A stretch of DNA of 64,000 nt, taken from positions 4,326,411 to 4,390,410 of the forward strand of contig RPFO01000213.1 of assembly GCA_009746045.1 (NCBI GenBank). The letters are read 5' to 3'. Positions 1 through 10,453 of the stretch are shown here, in pieces (within the stretch, counting starts at the first letter, position 1; every line of letters starts with the position of its first letter). The stretch is from Mesostigma viride (Eukaryota > Streptophyta > Mesostigmatophyceae > Mesostigmatales > Mesostigmataceae). The notes beneath the pieces were generated by a model that was not told the DNA's origin, did no database searches, and worked only from the letters and a program-made list of their open reading frames with translations. The position numbers and the translations under genes were made by a program.

Positions 1-896
1 CGTCGTCTTCACCTTCGTCCCGCGAAAATGCCTGATTTCAGTGGTACATATTTGTTTGCAGCTGTCACAAAAAAAATACCAAAAATACCAGGATTTTTTC
101 TTGAATTCTATGAGATGTTTCTGACCTATGTTGAAAGTTTCAGACCAAAAATCGCATGTTTAATAGGTTTGCCACGTGTCAGATTACAACGCGATACATC
201 GCGTTCTAAAATGATGTATCGCGTTGTAAAAAAACACGGGTTCATGCCCTCAATAATGCACACGGGTGCTTATTTGTGCATGTGCGGTTCATGACTCCCC
301 CTAAAACCACGCTGTAAACTGATAGCAACAGGAAAGCAACACTAGTAGGCATATCAGTGAATAACAAAACTACCACAGAAAAATGAATCACAACACTTCG
401 ACTGGCATACCCCATCCTAGCTGGGCCCACCCCACCCTACCCTACCCAAGGTCCATGACCAATGATAGCAGCCTCATCAAGCCCCCACTCCCGTCGGGTG
501 GTGCGCTCTCCTCTGGCCTTGCGTCAGCCCTTTTACCATCTGGTCAGTGCGGGTATGCGAATGCTCTTCTCCTATTGGCGAACGCCAACCTGGCAACACA
601 TGCATGCACCCATAACCTTACAGGCCCTCTAATACTATCCGCGAGACAAGCAAAAGGAAACGTGGCACGTTGACCTCTTTGCATGCACCGACGAGCTCTG
701 TGGAGACATGCGAAAGAGGTCCCTGTCAAAACTGCTTGCACTGGGCACAACCCTGTCCTTGGAGAAATGTAACAGGGCTCCAAAACAGAAGCGCGACAAG
801 GATCACTTGCGCTCGTTGGGACTTTTTCAGGCTCCTACTAGGCTCCCTTTAGGCTCCTTTCAGGCTCCTTGAAGCTTTCTAAAGCTGTTTTATGCT
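1..896. other. Intergenic stretch, no gene recognised
   Basis: No coding region with recognisable domains or gene-like structure is visible on either strand. The stretch contains a perfect inverted repeat at 184-229 and a run of degenerate 11-bp AGGCTCCTTTC-type tandem repeats near 830-890. The short ORFs here have no support beyond chance. The right edge is the 3' flank of the minus-strand gene ending at 997. Confidence 0.5.
184..229. repeat. Perfect 17-bp inverted repeat (hairpin)
   Basis: The arms are TTACAACGCGATACATC (184-200) and its exact reverse complement (213-229), separated by 12 bases. The inner GCGTT at 201-205 also repeats part of the arm. It could be a terminal pair of a tiny foldback element or a structured RNA; no flanking duplication was recognised. 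Confidence 0.7.
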
Positions 897-897
897 C

Positions 898-902
898 TTA
901 CA
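898..902 (-). terminator. Possible TGTAA polyadenylation signal
   Basis: TGTAA on the minus strand lies about 95 bases downstream of the stop codon at 997. TGTAA is the usual poly(A) signal in chlorophycean green algae. A five-base match is weak on its own, and there is no transcript evidence. Confidence 0.3.
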
Positions 903-914
903 GGCTCTATATGT

Positions 915-943
915 CGTACTGGACGTTTTTGGCGTGCACGATC
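915..943 (-). repeat. Diverged duplicate of the last coding bases of the upstream gene
   Basis: On the minus strand this segment reads like the end of exon 7 of the 997-8897 gene (VHAKNVQ followed by Tyr instead of Phe). About 24 of 29 bases match 1003-1031. It lies beyond the stop codon, so it is a partial tandem copy in the 3' UTR or flank. Confidence 0.6.
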
Positions 944-996
944 GTGTCCACAATGTTATTTAGACATCTCCCCTCCTCTGGAGCTCCCTTAAGTAT

Positions 997-3900
997 CTAG
1001 AACTGCACGTTCTTGGCGTGCACGAGCACCGCGAACGGGAAGTCCCTTATCAGCGCGTCAACGTGCACCGCGTCGTACCGTAGCCAGTTAATCAGGAAGT
1101 CACCGTACACGAACCGCGACGCAAACCGCTGCATGTGGCGGTAGTTCCCCCTCGACCGCATGAACAGGTGGATCGCCGCGTCGAACGCGTACTGGTCCCG
1201 TGGGAACTCTCCCTCAACAGCCTCGAGCAGCCGCACAAAGCAAGGGTCGCTGAGCCGGAGGATCGCGTTCATGTTCATGTGGTAGTGATGCTCGCTGATC
1301 ACGCCCAGGTTGGTCCAGGGGGGGTTCTGCATGCACCCTTTCATCCAGACCCCCCCGGCACCCACCGGAGCCAGCGTCTCCCCGTACATGCGAGGCAGCC
1401 AGCCGGGGCGGATCGGCTTCACGTCGCTCTCCATCAGCAGCGCATAGTCGTAGTCTGTCCCGTGCGCCGTGTTCATGCCCAGCATGCGGAAGAGCAGGTT
1501 CACCTGGCCCGTGTTGTCCACGTGGCCCCTCCCAGGGAGGCTCTGCTCCGCGGCCGTCAGGTTGCCCAGCAGCACGCGCACGTTCTCAAAGCACTGCAGG
1601 CTCGCGCTCTCGGCCACGAAACGAGACCACTGTTGGGGGTCACTGAAGGGCGCAGGCAACGCCGCGGCATCACCTGCGAATAGCAGGACCAGGTCCGTCC
1701 GGTGGCGATGCGGCCAATCACCGGATAGACCCCGCCGGGCGCTGGCATCCTTTGCACCCGTGGCGGATGCCCCCTCGCTGTCGTCCACGTCGCGGCTATC
1801 ATCATCATCGTCATTGCCACCCTGGCAGGGCGGGAACTTGTCCCAGAACTGCAGGTTGTCCACCACACGCTGCGCCTCGGACGCGACAAAGGGGAGCACC
1901 ACCGCCAGCTTGGGGTTCTGGTGGGGTGTGGGGTGTTGGGGGGGGAGAGTCAGGGCAGTGTAGTATACTTAGATGACAATGTGTGGAGGGGAAGGCCAGG
2001 GGGGGGGAGAAGGAGGAACTGACGGGGGGGAAAGGCATGTTTTGGGTGAAAAGGGGGGACGGGGGGCACAGGGGTGGGAGTGGGGGTGGGAGCGGGTTGT
2101 TGAAAGTGTAATCTGGGCTGTCACGGGGCTGTCACAAGGCAAGCGTGTGAAGGAAAGCGCGCACAAGAAAAGGCTATCACAAGGGTGTTAGGGTCTGCAA
2201 ATATTTGAGGATGGCCCCCGCAACATTTGAACATCGGGTTATGATTCTCAGAGAGAATGAAATTTCTGAGAGTTTACTTCCCAGGCAAGGCATGACTCAT
2301 CCGATCCTATGGAAAAAGGGGGGAAGTGCTTCGTTTTGACTTTTTTTTCCACAGCCCGCGCCATGCCGGCAGCAAAGTCATGTAGCTGGCCGCGGCTGCA
2401 CGGGCGCAAGACTCGTGCCTGCGGCCTGACCGTAGGGCGCTTCGCCACGCCAGCCATGGTAAGGCCAGCCGCTGGCCGGTGCCGGGACGGCCATTTCATG
2501 GACCGCCGGCTCCAGCGATCGCCGGACGCGGACTGCCGACAGATTCCGCACTAGGGCTTCGCGAGGCAACCCGCTCGGAAGTCAATGAAGCACCGCAAAG
2601 AAGCAGCATACCCAAACCGTGACAACCTGCAATGGATGTGGCATGCCCATTCCCTCGCACCGTAACGGATTCAACGCGACTTGTACTGTTGTGCTATCGC
2701 CAAACCTACTGGCGGAGCACTAGATTACCAAAAAGTGACCGAAAATAAGCCACCGAGATAACCACCCACTAACCACCACTAGTCGAAGGGCTCACCTCGG
2801 GCGCCTCCAGCGGGTCGCACGGCAGGTCGGGCGACCGCGAGTACTCGCCAAACTGCGCCATGTGCTTGAGCTGCCAGTGCAGCAGCCGGGCCTCCATCGC
2901 CTGGCTGAGCGGGCCCTCCACCATCTCCTGCATGAAGCCCAGCTGGCTCTCCAGCCGGCCGCAGCCCCACGGCCAGCCCTGCAAGGTCACCGACAAATTA
3001 AGGCCAAGGAAAGGGCTACACCAGTTGTTATGGCATTGGCATTGACATATAAGTACAGCCCCACGGCCAGCCCTGCAAACGTCACCGGTAGAAGCACACC
3101 AACAGACTCCTGATCGCGTGGCACCCACCGAAACGATGCCAGCAAAGGCCCAACAGGAAGAACGGATCCGCCTCCATGCATGGTTGGACTGTGAAAATGT
3201 CGCCGCTCATGATTGCAACCGGGGCAGGGAGGTAGGCAAGTGGGGTGCGCTGTGCGAGGCATGGTCACCGTAGCGGTGCCAAGTAGCGAGGCGTCCCACG
3301 GACAGCCTACCCCCCAACACGCAGACTCCATACACAAATAGCACTCTTCCCAGAGACAGATAGCACTCCAAACACAGAGAGAAGAGCCCCGGACATAGAC
3401 TCTAGACACAGATAGCACTCTTTCCAAACGCAGGTAGCACAACCTCCAGAGAACTTTGACACTGGATGGCATGAAGCCATATCCAAGGCACTGTGCCTTG
3501 GGGTGACTGTGGCGCAACGCGAAAGCCCAGCGGTCACTTTAGGCAAGCTGTGGGTTCACTGTAGCATGACGCGACAGCGCAGCGTTCACTGTAGGCAAGC
3601 GGTGGGTCCACTGTACGCAGCCCACCTGCGGCCTTGCGTCACAGTCGGTGTCGAGCGGGAAGTACGTGGTGGACAGCTCACGCGGGTAGCTGCGGACGAC
3701 AGAATGATTATGGTTCCATGTGTGATGGTGTACAGTAAAAGCAAGAGAGGCATCAGTGGACAGCTCACGCGGGTAGCTGCGGATGACGGGGGCGGTTACA
3801 AAATAATGCCACGCACCTGTCACCCGTGTAACCGCATAGTCAGACGATGTGTGGTTACATGGTTGAACCATGACAGGTGTGTGGCATCCAAGCTACTGTT

Positions 3901-6900
3901 TCGCAATCCTCGTTTTGAGAGGTACAGCATAGATAGGGCGCAGCAGGCACGCTGGTTTCACGAGAACAACCAGAGATGTTAGCGGGTAGGGAGCAGCAAC
4001 CAGGTCGGGGGCAGGGTAGATGGGCTGGTGGTGCCGAGAAAAAGCGTTCGCGAGTTTGGGCGCGGAGTTCAACGGTAACGCGCAAATCGCAGAGTGACAC
4101 TTGTCCACCCATCGGTGATCAATGCCATCACGCTGGGTGACGGAAAGAGAGAGGAGGGAGGCCGAGCGTCTGTCAAGAAAAGAGCACCTGCATCCATGCC
4201 TTGAGTACTCGGTGACCCCCAGGCCTCCCCCCCCTGTGCTTATAATCTGCATAGCATAGAATCCATATACTGGTAGAGCTTTTTCACAATATAGCTAATT
4301 AAAATATATTATGGGTATTCCGCACAATAATTACAGCAAACGCTACCTGTGCAGAATCTGCAGGTCATGCAGGATGGCCGTGACGATGACGTACAGACCC
4401 TTGTGGAACTGTCCCGAAGAGTAGAGGTCTCTCGCCTGGACGAGGGGCACGGGCGCCGATGGCATGCACACTATCAATTTTTACTTTTATCAAAAAGTAA
4501 AGACACACATACATTGCGCGATCCAACACTAGGTGTAATTCATTCATGTCACAGGCCTATCATCTGGCGAGGGGCAAGGGCGCAGATAAAAGATAGAGGC
4601 ATAGGGATGCGTGAATAGCAGTAGGTGCATAGAGTACATCATACTGATGCATGGACGCCAGTATGTACATAGACTACACGCATACACATGCACGGACACA
4701 CACCACGCCTGGACATGCGACCATCCTCGCCCTCCCCACACGCCCGCCACCCTCGCCCACGCCCCAACCACCTAGTGCAAAGTCACCCACCCTACCACAA
4801 ACCGCCACAACCTCCTTACCTGGAAGAACACGTACCAGACTCCACGCACCTGCACAAACAAACACGCCCTAGCTCACCCACCTGGGCAAACACGCCCACC
4901 CACGAACGTCACCCACCATCCAACCAACCCGCCCACCTGCGCAACATGTGACATGGTCCCTACTGAGTCCAAACTGCGCGCCCACGCCCACACAGCCCCC
5001 TTACCTACGCCGACACGCCCACGTGACCCTCACCTGCGCCCTAATTCCTATCAGTCCCCACCCGCGCAAACCCGCCCAACCATCCTTTACTGGCGCAAAC
5101 GCGCCCATGTGCCCCCATACTACCCCCCACCATCCTTTACTGGCGTAAACGCGCCCATGTGCCCCCATACTACCCCCCACCATCCTTTACTGGCGCAAAC
5201 GCGCCCATGTGCCCCCATACTACCCCCCACCATCCTTTACTGGCGCAAACGCGCCCATGTGCACCCATACTACCCCCCACCCTTGGGCCTGCACCATGAT
5301 GCAAAGAGAGTAATCTGTGGCCTGCCCACTTGTGCCAGTGAGAAAAGCTAGTGCAAGATAGTCGAGGGCCACTGCCTCCTTCTCGTTCTGTATAAGGGTC
5401 AAATGTTCCTTTACTGCTACATGCTCACGTGACGCAGTCCACCTGAGTATCAATAATTAGTTAGTTCATAAATTTCCCCCCCACCCCACCCACAGATGCG
5501 TAAACGCATCCATCTGCACAAACACTGTCGACATTCCCCGCCCCCCCCCGCCCCCCCCACCTGCGCGAACACGCCTGAGCGCATAGACTCGCGCTGCAGC
5601 AGCGGGTGCAGCTGCGACGCGGCCGCGGGGTCCAGCCGCTGCAGCAGCGCCAGCGTGTCCTCTCCCGGCTCCAGCAACCCTTCCATCGACGCATCCGGCT
5701 CAAACACGCCCTCCGCCATGTACTTGGCGAGGAAGAGGGACTCGTAGGTGAGCGCGAGCAGCTGAAGCTCCTTCTCGGGCGCCATCGACTCGGGGGAGGC
5801 CTGCAGCGTCCCTGCAAGGTAGGACAGCTGCGACGCCAGGCGCTCGGCCGTCGGGGTCCCCTGCAGGAGGGGAGTAGGGGAGTAGGGAAGGTGGGGAGGG
5901 GTGGAGGGGTGGAGGGGTGGAGGGGTGGAGGGATGGAGGGGGGGGGGGGGGAGGCGATATTGAGAAGCTGCAAAGGGATCGGTGGAGCGACGTGGACAAG
6001 CGGCAGAGAGTATGACTTCCCATTCTGGTTTATGACTTGACTTCCCATTCTGGTTTATGACTTGACTTTCCATTCTGGCTTATGACTTGACTTCCCATTC
6101 TGGTTTATGACTTGACTTTCCATTCTGGTTTTAGATGGATGCGGAATCGAGGGCGGGGGCAAGATCGCGCAGCGTGAGGGGAAGGAAAATAGGGTACGCA
6201 GCGTCTACGGATCCGTGGCCGTGACGCACACCAGCACAAACAAAGCGCACGAGCACGCAAGACAATGCACACTGAGCCCCCTCGTCCCCTTTGTCGTGAG
6301 CATATGCTGTGCGGGAACAAGACGGCACCTCATTGGTGGGCAAGAGAATGGCAACATGACGGCATTTCTTGACAACCTCTGACTACCCTGCTCGGATGGC
6401 ATTCACCTATTACTGCCCCACCTCCTCTACAGCCATCACCTACTCAATGGCCACCCGTACTACCCTCCCGAATTCACTGCCCCCCTCGCACCGTGCTCCC
6501 CTACACTGTTTCAAATCCTACCCTAATCCCTACACCCCAACCCACCCGCGCCGCGCTCACCTCCGACCTCCCCGCTTGTACGTGCGGCAGCAGTGACACA
6601 CGCGCAGCAAGCGCCTGGAGCAACCCGGCCGCCTCGTCCCAGGCCCGCCGCTCCCACGCGCCACGCAGTTTGGGCATGAAGCCGTATGCCGTTCCGGGGG
6701 GGCGCTTGGCCGCTAGCGACGCCAGGGACCAGGCGTCGCCGCTGGGGTCGCCGACGCCACCCTGGCCAGGGCGGGCCTTCTTGCTGCCTCGCGTCGATGA
6801 GGGGGGCGCTCGTCGAGGTGCGGCGCGCGGCAGCATGGTGTCCTCGGTGGCTCGGTTCGCAAAGGGGGACGAGGGACGTGCCTGGGTGGGGGCACTGTGT

Positions 6901-8897
6901 GGGTCCCTGGGGGTGCCTGAGGGACGGGGAAAAGGGGGGGGGGGGGGGGCAGCGCAAGGGGCAAGAGGGGAAAGGAGACGCGATGGGATGGGCGCCGTGG
7001 GGAAAATTTAGAAAGGCATCGTCCTAGCATTATGGGGCATGGTGAGCTTCAGGTATGAGAATAGCAACAGTGGTAGTGATGAGAGTAGTTCTAATCCTCG
7101 TGATCTTCTTGGACTGTCGCGATGGAGGAACTCCTATGCCACGATTCCTATTGATAGCTAAAGGGCCAGCACGAAGAACGAGGGCAGCGCCCGGCCCAGT
7201 GGGATCGAAAGGCAGCCTCTTTCGAGGTAGAAAGGTTCCAGAATATAGTGACCAACCATGTACACATAGTGAACAACAATATACATGTCAAACATGGACG
7301 ACATGTGCAGGCTCCTCACCTTAACGACAATGTGTTCACCGATAATGTGCGAGCATTCATGTTCTTTTATAGATGTGCAATGTGACCATCCTCCATGTGG
7401 TTGAACGGTAAACTTGATTAGCCAGGCAAGGATGAGTGGGCGATGCGAGAGGGTTGGCTGACCCACTCCGGCAAGGATGAGCGGGCGATACGAGAGGGTT
7501 GGCTGACCCCCTCCGGCAAGGATGAGCGGGCGATACGAGAGGGTTCGCTGACCCACTCCGCCGCCCACTACCATGGTCGGAAACCAGCCCTGATGACCGT
7601 GGGATTAGTTAGACCCGACAGGCGTGTTGCAGTGCGCGGCGGTTTTTGGATCTTCCCGAATTCCTGGTCCTTAGCATGCGCCACCCACCACCACCCACCG
7701 CCCTCGCACGAGCCAACCCCAGCGGCACGTTGCCCCTGGACCATCTACCTGGTGGGTGCCGCAATGAATCATGTGGCCAACAACCGAGCCACAGTGGAAC
7801 GAAACAAGAAGAACAAGTGCCCCTTTCAACTGTCCTTGTAAGGTTGTACCGGCCCCCTTCACTGGCCCCATGTACTGCCCCCTTTGACCGGTCCTACGCA
7901 GTCATTACCCCATGACCGTCAAATTATACGGTTTTCACGTTCATGGGACTGTCAACAGGGGTGGTCACTGGGCCATTCCCAGCGACCGATCTATCAAAAT
8001 CTATCGACCTTGCCGGGTTCGTCAGTGAGCGGGGGGGGACAGGCAACGTCCGAGACCCTGTGGCAAGGCAACCGGTATTGATACGACAGTGGCAACGCGA
8101 CCGGCAAGCGACGGCCATAAATCTGCTCCTTATTTGAGGGGAATGGGGAAGAAGGGGGGGGGGGGGGGGGGGGAATATCATGTGCTGAAAATACATACTG
8201 TGTACATGGTGGAATGGAGGCTTTTGACAGATGGCGGCACTAGACCTCACGGCGGCAAGCGGCAGCATAACCAGCCTACAAATACAGCCACAAGAATGAC
8301 AGCAGCAACTGCAGGCATGTCACACGTCTGCCACCCAGCTCAGCCATACTGATTAGTCACATGAGCACTGCTGCACACAGCACTGCCCCGGTGGCATATC
8401 GTGGAGTCGACTGGCCAAAATGAATGCCAGTGCAGATAGTCATCCTAAAGGCAAATTAGCATTCCTTCCACGCCAAGTGCTTACAAACGAGAATGATGCT
8501 TCACAATCCCAACATGGTCACCTACTAGAAGCACAGAAGAATGGACCCACAACTCCGGAATGCTCGCAAAATCCGGAGCATTCACACAGTGCAGCCTGGT
8601 TAGAGACGAAAAGACTCGGATAATGAGCTGGCAGATGTGATATTGTAACTAATGTAGCCATGCCGTACCTGTAAAGAGATCCGACGAGCACGAGGCCCCG
8701 CCGTCCATGCTTGGACAGTGAGGGGACACAGGAGCCTCGCCGGATTGGGGTCGAGGACGGTTATTGGTGTTTCGCCGCGGGTTCTTTACGTACGCGGCTG
8801 ACAATTTTTCATAAAACGATGTCAAGTCTTCCTCGCCGTGGGTACCGGATGAGCTCAAGGAGAGTAGAAGTAAAAGGATAAAGTAATGCCGCAACAT
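997..8897 (-). CDS. Seven-exon secreted or type II membrane glycosyltransferase-like protein (paralogue 1)
   Basis: Proposed exons on the minus strand are 8897-8669, 6916-6561, 5860-5561, 4435-4347, 3689-3626, 2978-2796 and 1917-997. They total 2142 nt, or 713 residues plus stop, and every junction has GT-AG borders with matching phases 1,0,0,2,0,0. Exon 1 starts with a hydrophobic signal or anchor (MLRHYFILLLLLSLSSS), then a conserved DLTSFYEKLSA segment. An in-frame upstream Met at 8918 is possible. Exon 2 carries a motif GTAYGFMPKLRGAWERRAW. Exons 3-6 are mainly helical, with WPWGCGRLESQLGFM in exon 6. Exon 7 holds the most conserved domain: VLPFVASE near its start, an acidic ESDV motif resembling the DxD site of GT-A enzymes, GGVWMKG, NPPWT, SEHHYHMNMN and FVYGDFLINWL. 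A sugar-transfer role in ER or Golgi is an inference; no named family was recognised. The plus-strand gene at 15904 is a clear paralogue. Confidence 0.8.
3495..3617 (-). repeat. About 62-bp tandem duplication at the start of intron 5
   Basis: Starting about ten bases after the exon 5 donor (3626), a unit containing CAGTGAACGCTGCGCTGTCG is present twice with moderate divergence, each with GCTTGCCTA. It is one of several 5'-intron duplications in this gene. Confidence 0.55.
3747..3789 (-). repeat. Duplicate of the exon 5 acceptor and 5' half of exon 5
   Basis: About 32 bases here match the real acceptor and exon start at 3670-3700 with one difference. They include the CCGCAG acceptor and the codons for SYPRELST. 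The copy lies upstream in intron 4 and runs into unrelated sequence after ELST, so it is a decoy acceptor, not a full exon. Confidence 0.7.
4850..5285 (-). repeat. Iterated exon 3 donor motifs and a 50-bp x4 tandem array in intron 3
   Basis: The real exon 3 end reads GTTCGCGCAG then GTGGG at 5561. Variants recur downstream on the minus strand near 5500-5520, 5030, 4930-4950, 4870-4895 and 4850 (for example GTGTTTGCCCAGGTGGGTG). From 5090 to about 5285 four copies of a 50-bp unit contain the related GCGTTTGCGCCAGTAAAGG. Confidence 0.6.
5287..5468 (+). mobile_element. 5'-truncated 3' end of an ORF1-only retroelement, inside intron 3
   Basis: The segment matches the 3' UTR of the elements ending near 31442 and 39248. 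Shared landmarks are CTGTGGCCTGCCCAC, GTGACGCAGTC and an AT-rich TTAGTTAG-type tail. It is inserted antisense to the host gene. The hairpin arms are partly eroded (CACGTGACGCAGTCCACCTG), so it is an old copy. Confidence 0.7.
6008..6132. repeat. 25-bp tandem repeat, five copies
   Basis: The unit TATGACTTGACTTCCCATTC(TGGTT) is repeated about five times in intron 2 of the minus-strand gene, with C/T variation. The sense (minus) strand then runs through a G/C-rich simple tract (5895-5955) that is pyrimidine-rich just before the exon 3 acceptor at 5861. Confidence 0.8.
7431..7561. repeat. 45-bp tandem repeat, about three copies
   Basis: The unit contains GGGCGATACGAGAGGGTTGG and CTCCGGCAAGGATGAGC. 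It lies in intron 1 of the minus-strand gene. No coding role is apparent. Confidence 0.8.
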
Positions 8898-9375
8898 GTG
8901 CCGCACCCTGTTTAACATTGTGGCGTGTGGCTCTTCCACGCCGGCAAGGGCAGGCTCTGGAAAAGGACTTCTTTGTGAACTCTATGCAATTCCGCTGACG
9001 GCGAATTCGATTTCCCCAACAGTCCACATCCTTCCTGAAGGCAATGCAGTCATTCAGCACTTATCCATGCAGCACGAATGCCTTGGTCTTGGTGCGTTTG
9101 CCATTCTTAAATTGCAGCTTCTGCACGAACATGTTTCCACACATGGAGGCGTACATTGAATAGAATATAAACAAAAAAGGACCAATACAAATGAATTTTT
9201 CAGCAGCTCGATCCGCACGTGAATGGCCGTGGCTTGGCAGAGTGCACCAATTTTTCCAAAATTTTTTCCAATTTTTCCAATGCCCAGGGAATCGTCCGCC
9301 GTGTGTCTACAATGCCCAGGGAATCGCCCGCCGTGTGTTGCAAATGTGTCCGACGCATCACCGCCCACCGGCGCC

Positions 9376-9378
<3 letters not shown>

Positions 9379-9429
<51 letters not shown>

Positions 9430-9839
9430 TTTTATAGGTGTACGTTTATTCCAAATATAGCCAGTAGGTAATCCCTGCTAAGCCTAGGGTATCAAGATGT
9501 CAGTGGCTAAAACGGAGCCTTACTAGACCACGGAAGCCACTGGACTTCTAATGGGTTGTCATTGGGCATGTGGGTAAAGATCCTGTTTTTGCCCATGAGG
9601 TCATGAAAGATCTCAAGTGGGCTGGGCTTATCCTGGTCCGCGCCAGGGTCCCAGATTTTGTTTTGTTCATTTGCAACCATCCAGTAGCGTCGCATGCCGG
9701 AGTTCCATAGGTAAATGAAGCGTGAGAGAACCCCAGCTTTGTCGAAAACTGTGCGCCTATTGAACACCACATCGTTTCGCACCGTCCAGATTGTATATAA
9801 CATGCATGTGCGGAGCCATATCCACGCTTGTTGTGAAAA
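9379..9839 (-). mobile_element. 5'-truncated LINE copy with poly(A) tail and target-site duplication
   Basis: The minus strand encodes the last ~110 residues of a LINE polyprotein (WIWLRTCMLYTIWTVRNDVV ... KPSPLEIFHDLMGKNRIFTH), clearly homologous to the C-terminus of the ORF at 10604-15130 but diverged from it. The 3' end is a poly(A) tail, seen as about 50 T on the plus strand (9378-9427). GGCGCCGAT flanks the insertion at 9370-9378 and 9840-9848, which fits a 9-bp target-site duplication and defines 5' truncation at about 9839. The fragment cannot be autonomous. Confidence 0.85.
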
Positions 9840-10453
9840 GGCGCCGATATTAATTACGCTGGAGTTTAGTCAGTGTAATCATACGCCGGTCATAGCCAGG
9901 CAGAGATATACCGGTAGTATACCGGCCGTCGGCCGAGGGCGGAATGTTGAAAGGACGAACGGAACGCCGGGTCGGTGATCACATCCCGATTCAGTACTAG
10001 TGGCGAGATTCCCGGGAATGGCCATGATTGTTCGGAAGGGCGTGCCTGACAAGACGTGACAAGTGACAACAACCGGGGAGCGACGACAGTCATCATTAAT
10101 TCATTATCGTCAGCATTAATGCGAGCGTCCCGATCAGTAATCAGGCGCAACGTGGCCGTTGGTCGCACCGCACACGGCACATTCAGACCGTCAGTTACTG
10201 GTCTGTAACCGGCGCGTGGGCTGACTGCATGGATGACAACGGTATGGACTATGCACCGAGGTGTAGTACATATTTGGTAACTCCTACTGTTGTTGTTGTT
10301 GTTGTTGTTGTTTCCCACGCCGCCCAAGGGCAGCAGAGATCTATAGTGACCGAGGGCCGGATATATTTAGTATCGGTGGTACTATCGGGGCACTAGCTGG
10401 GACATGGACGGTTGCATCATCGGATTCCTATGCGTGAATTTTTTTATTTTTTA

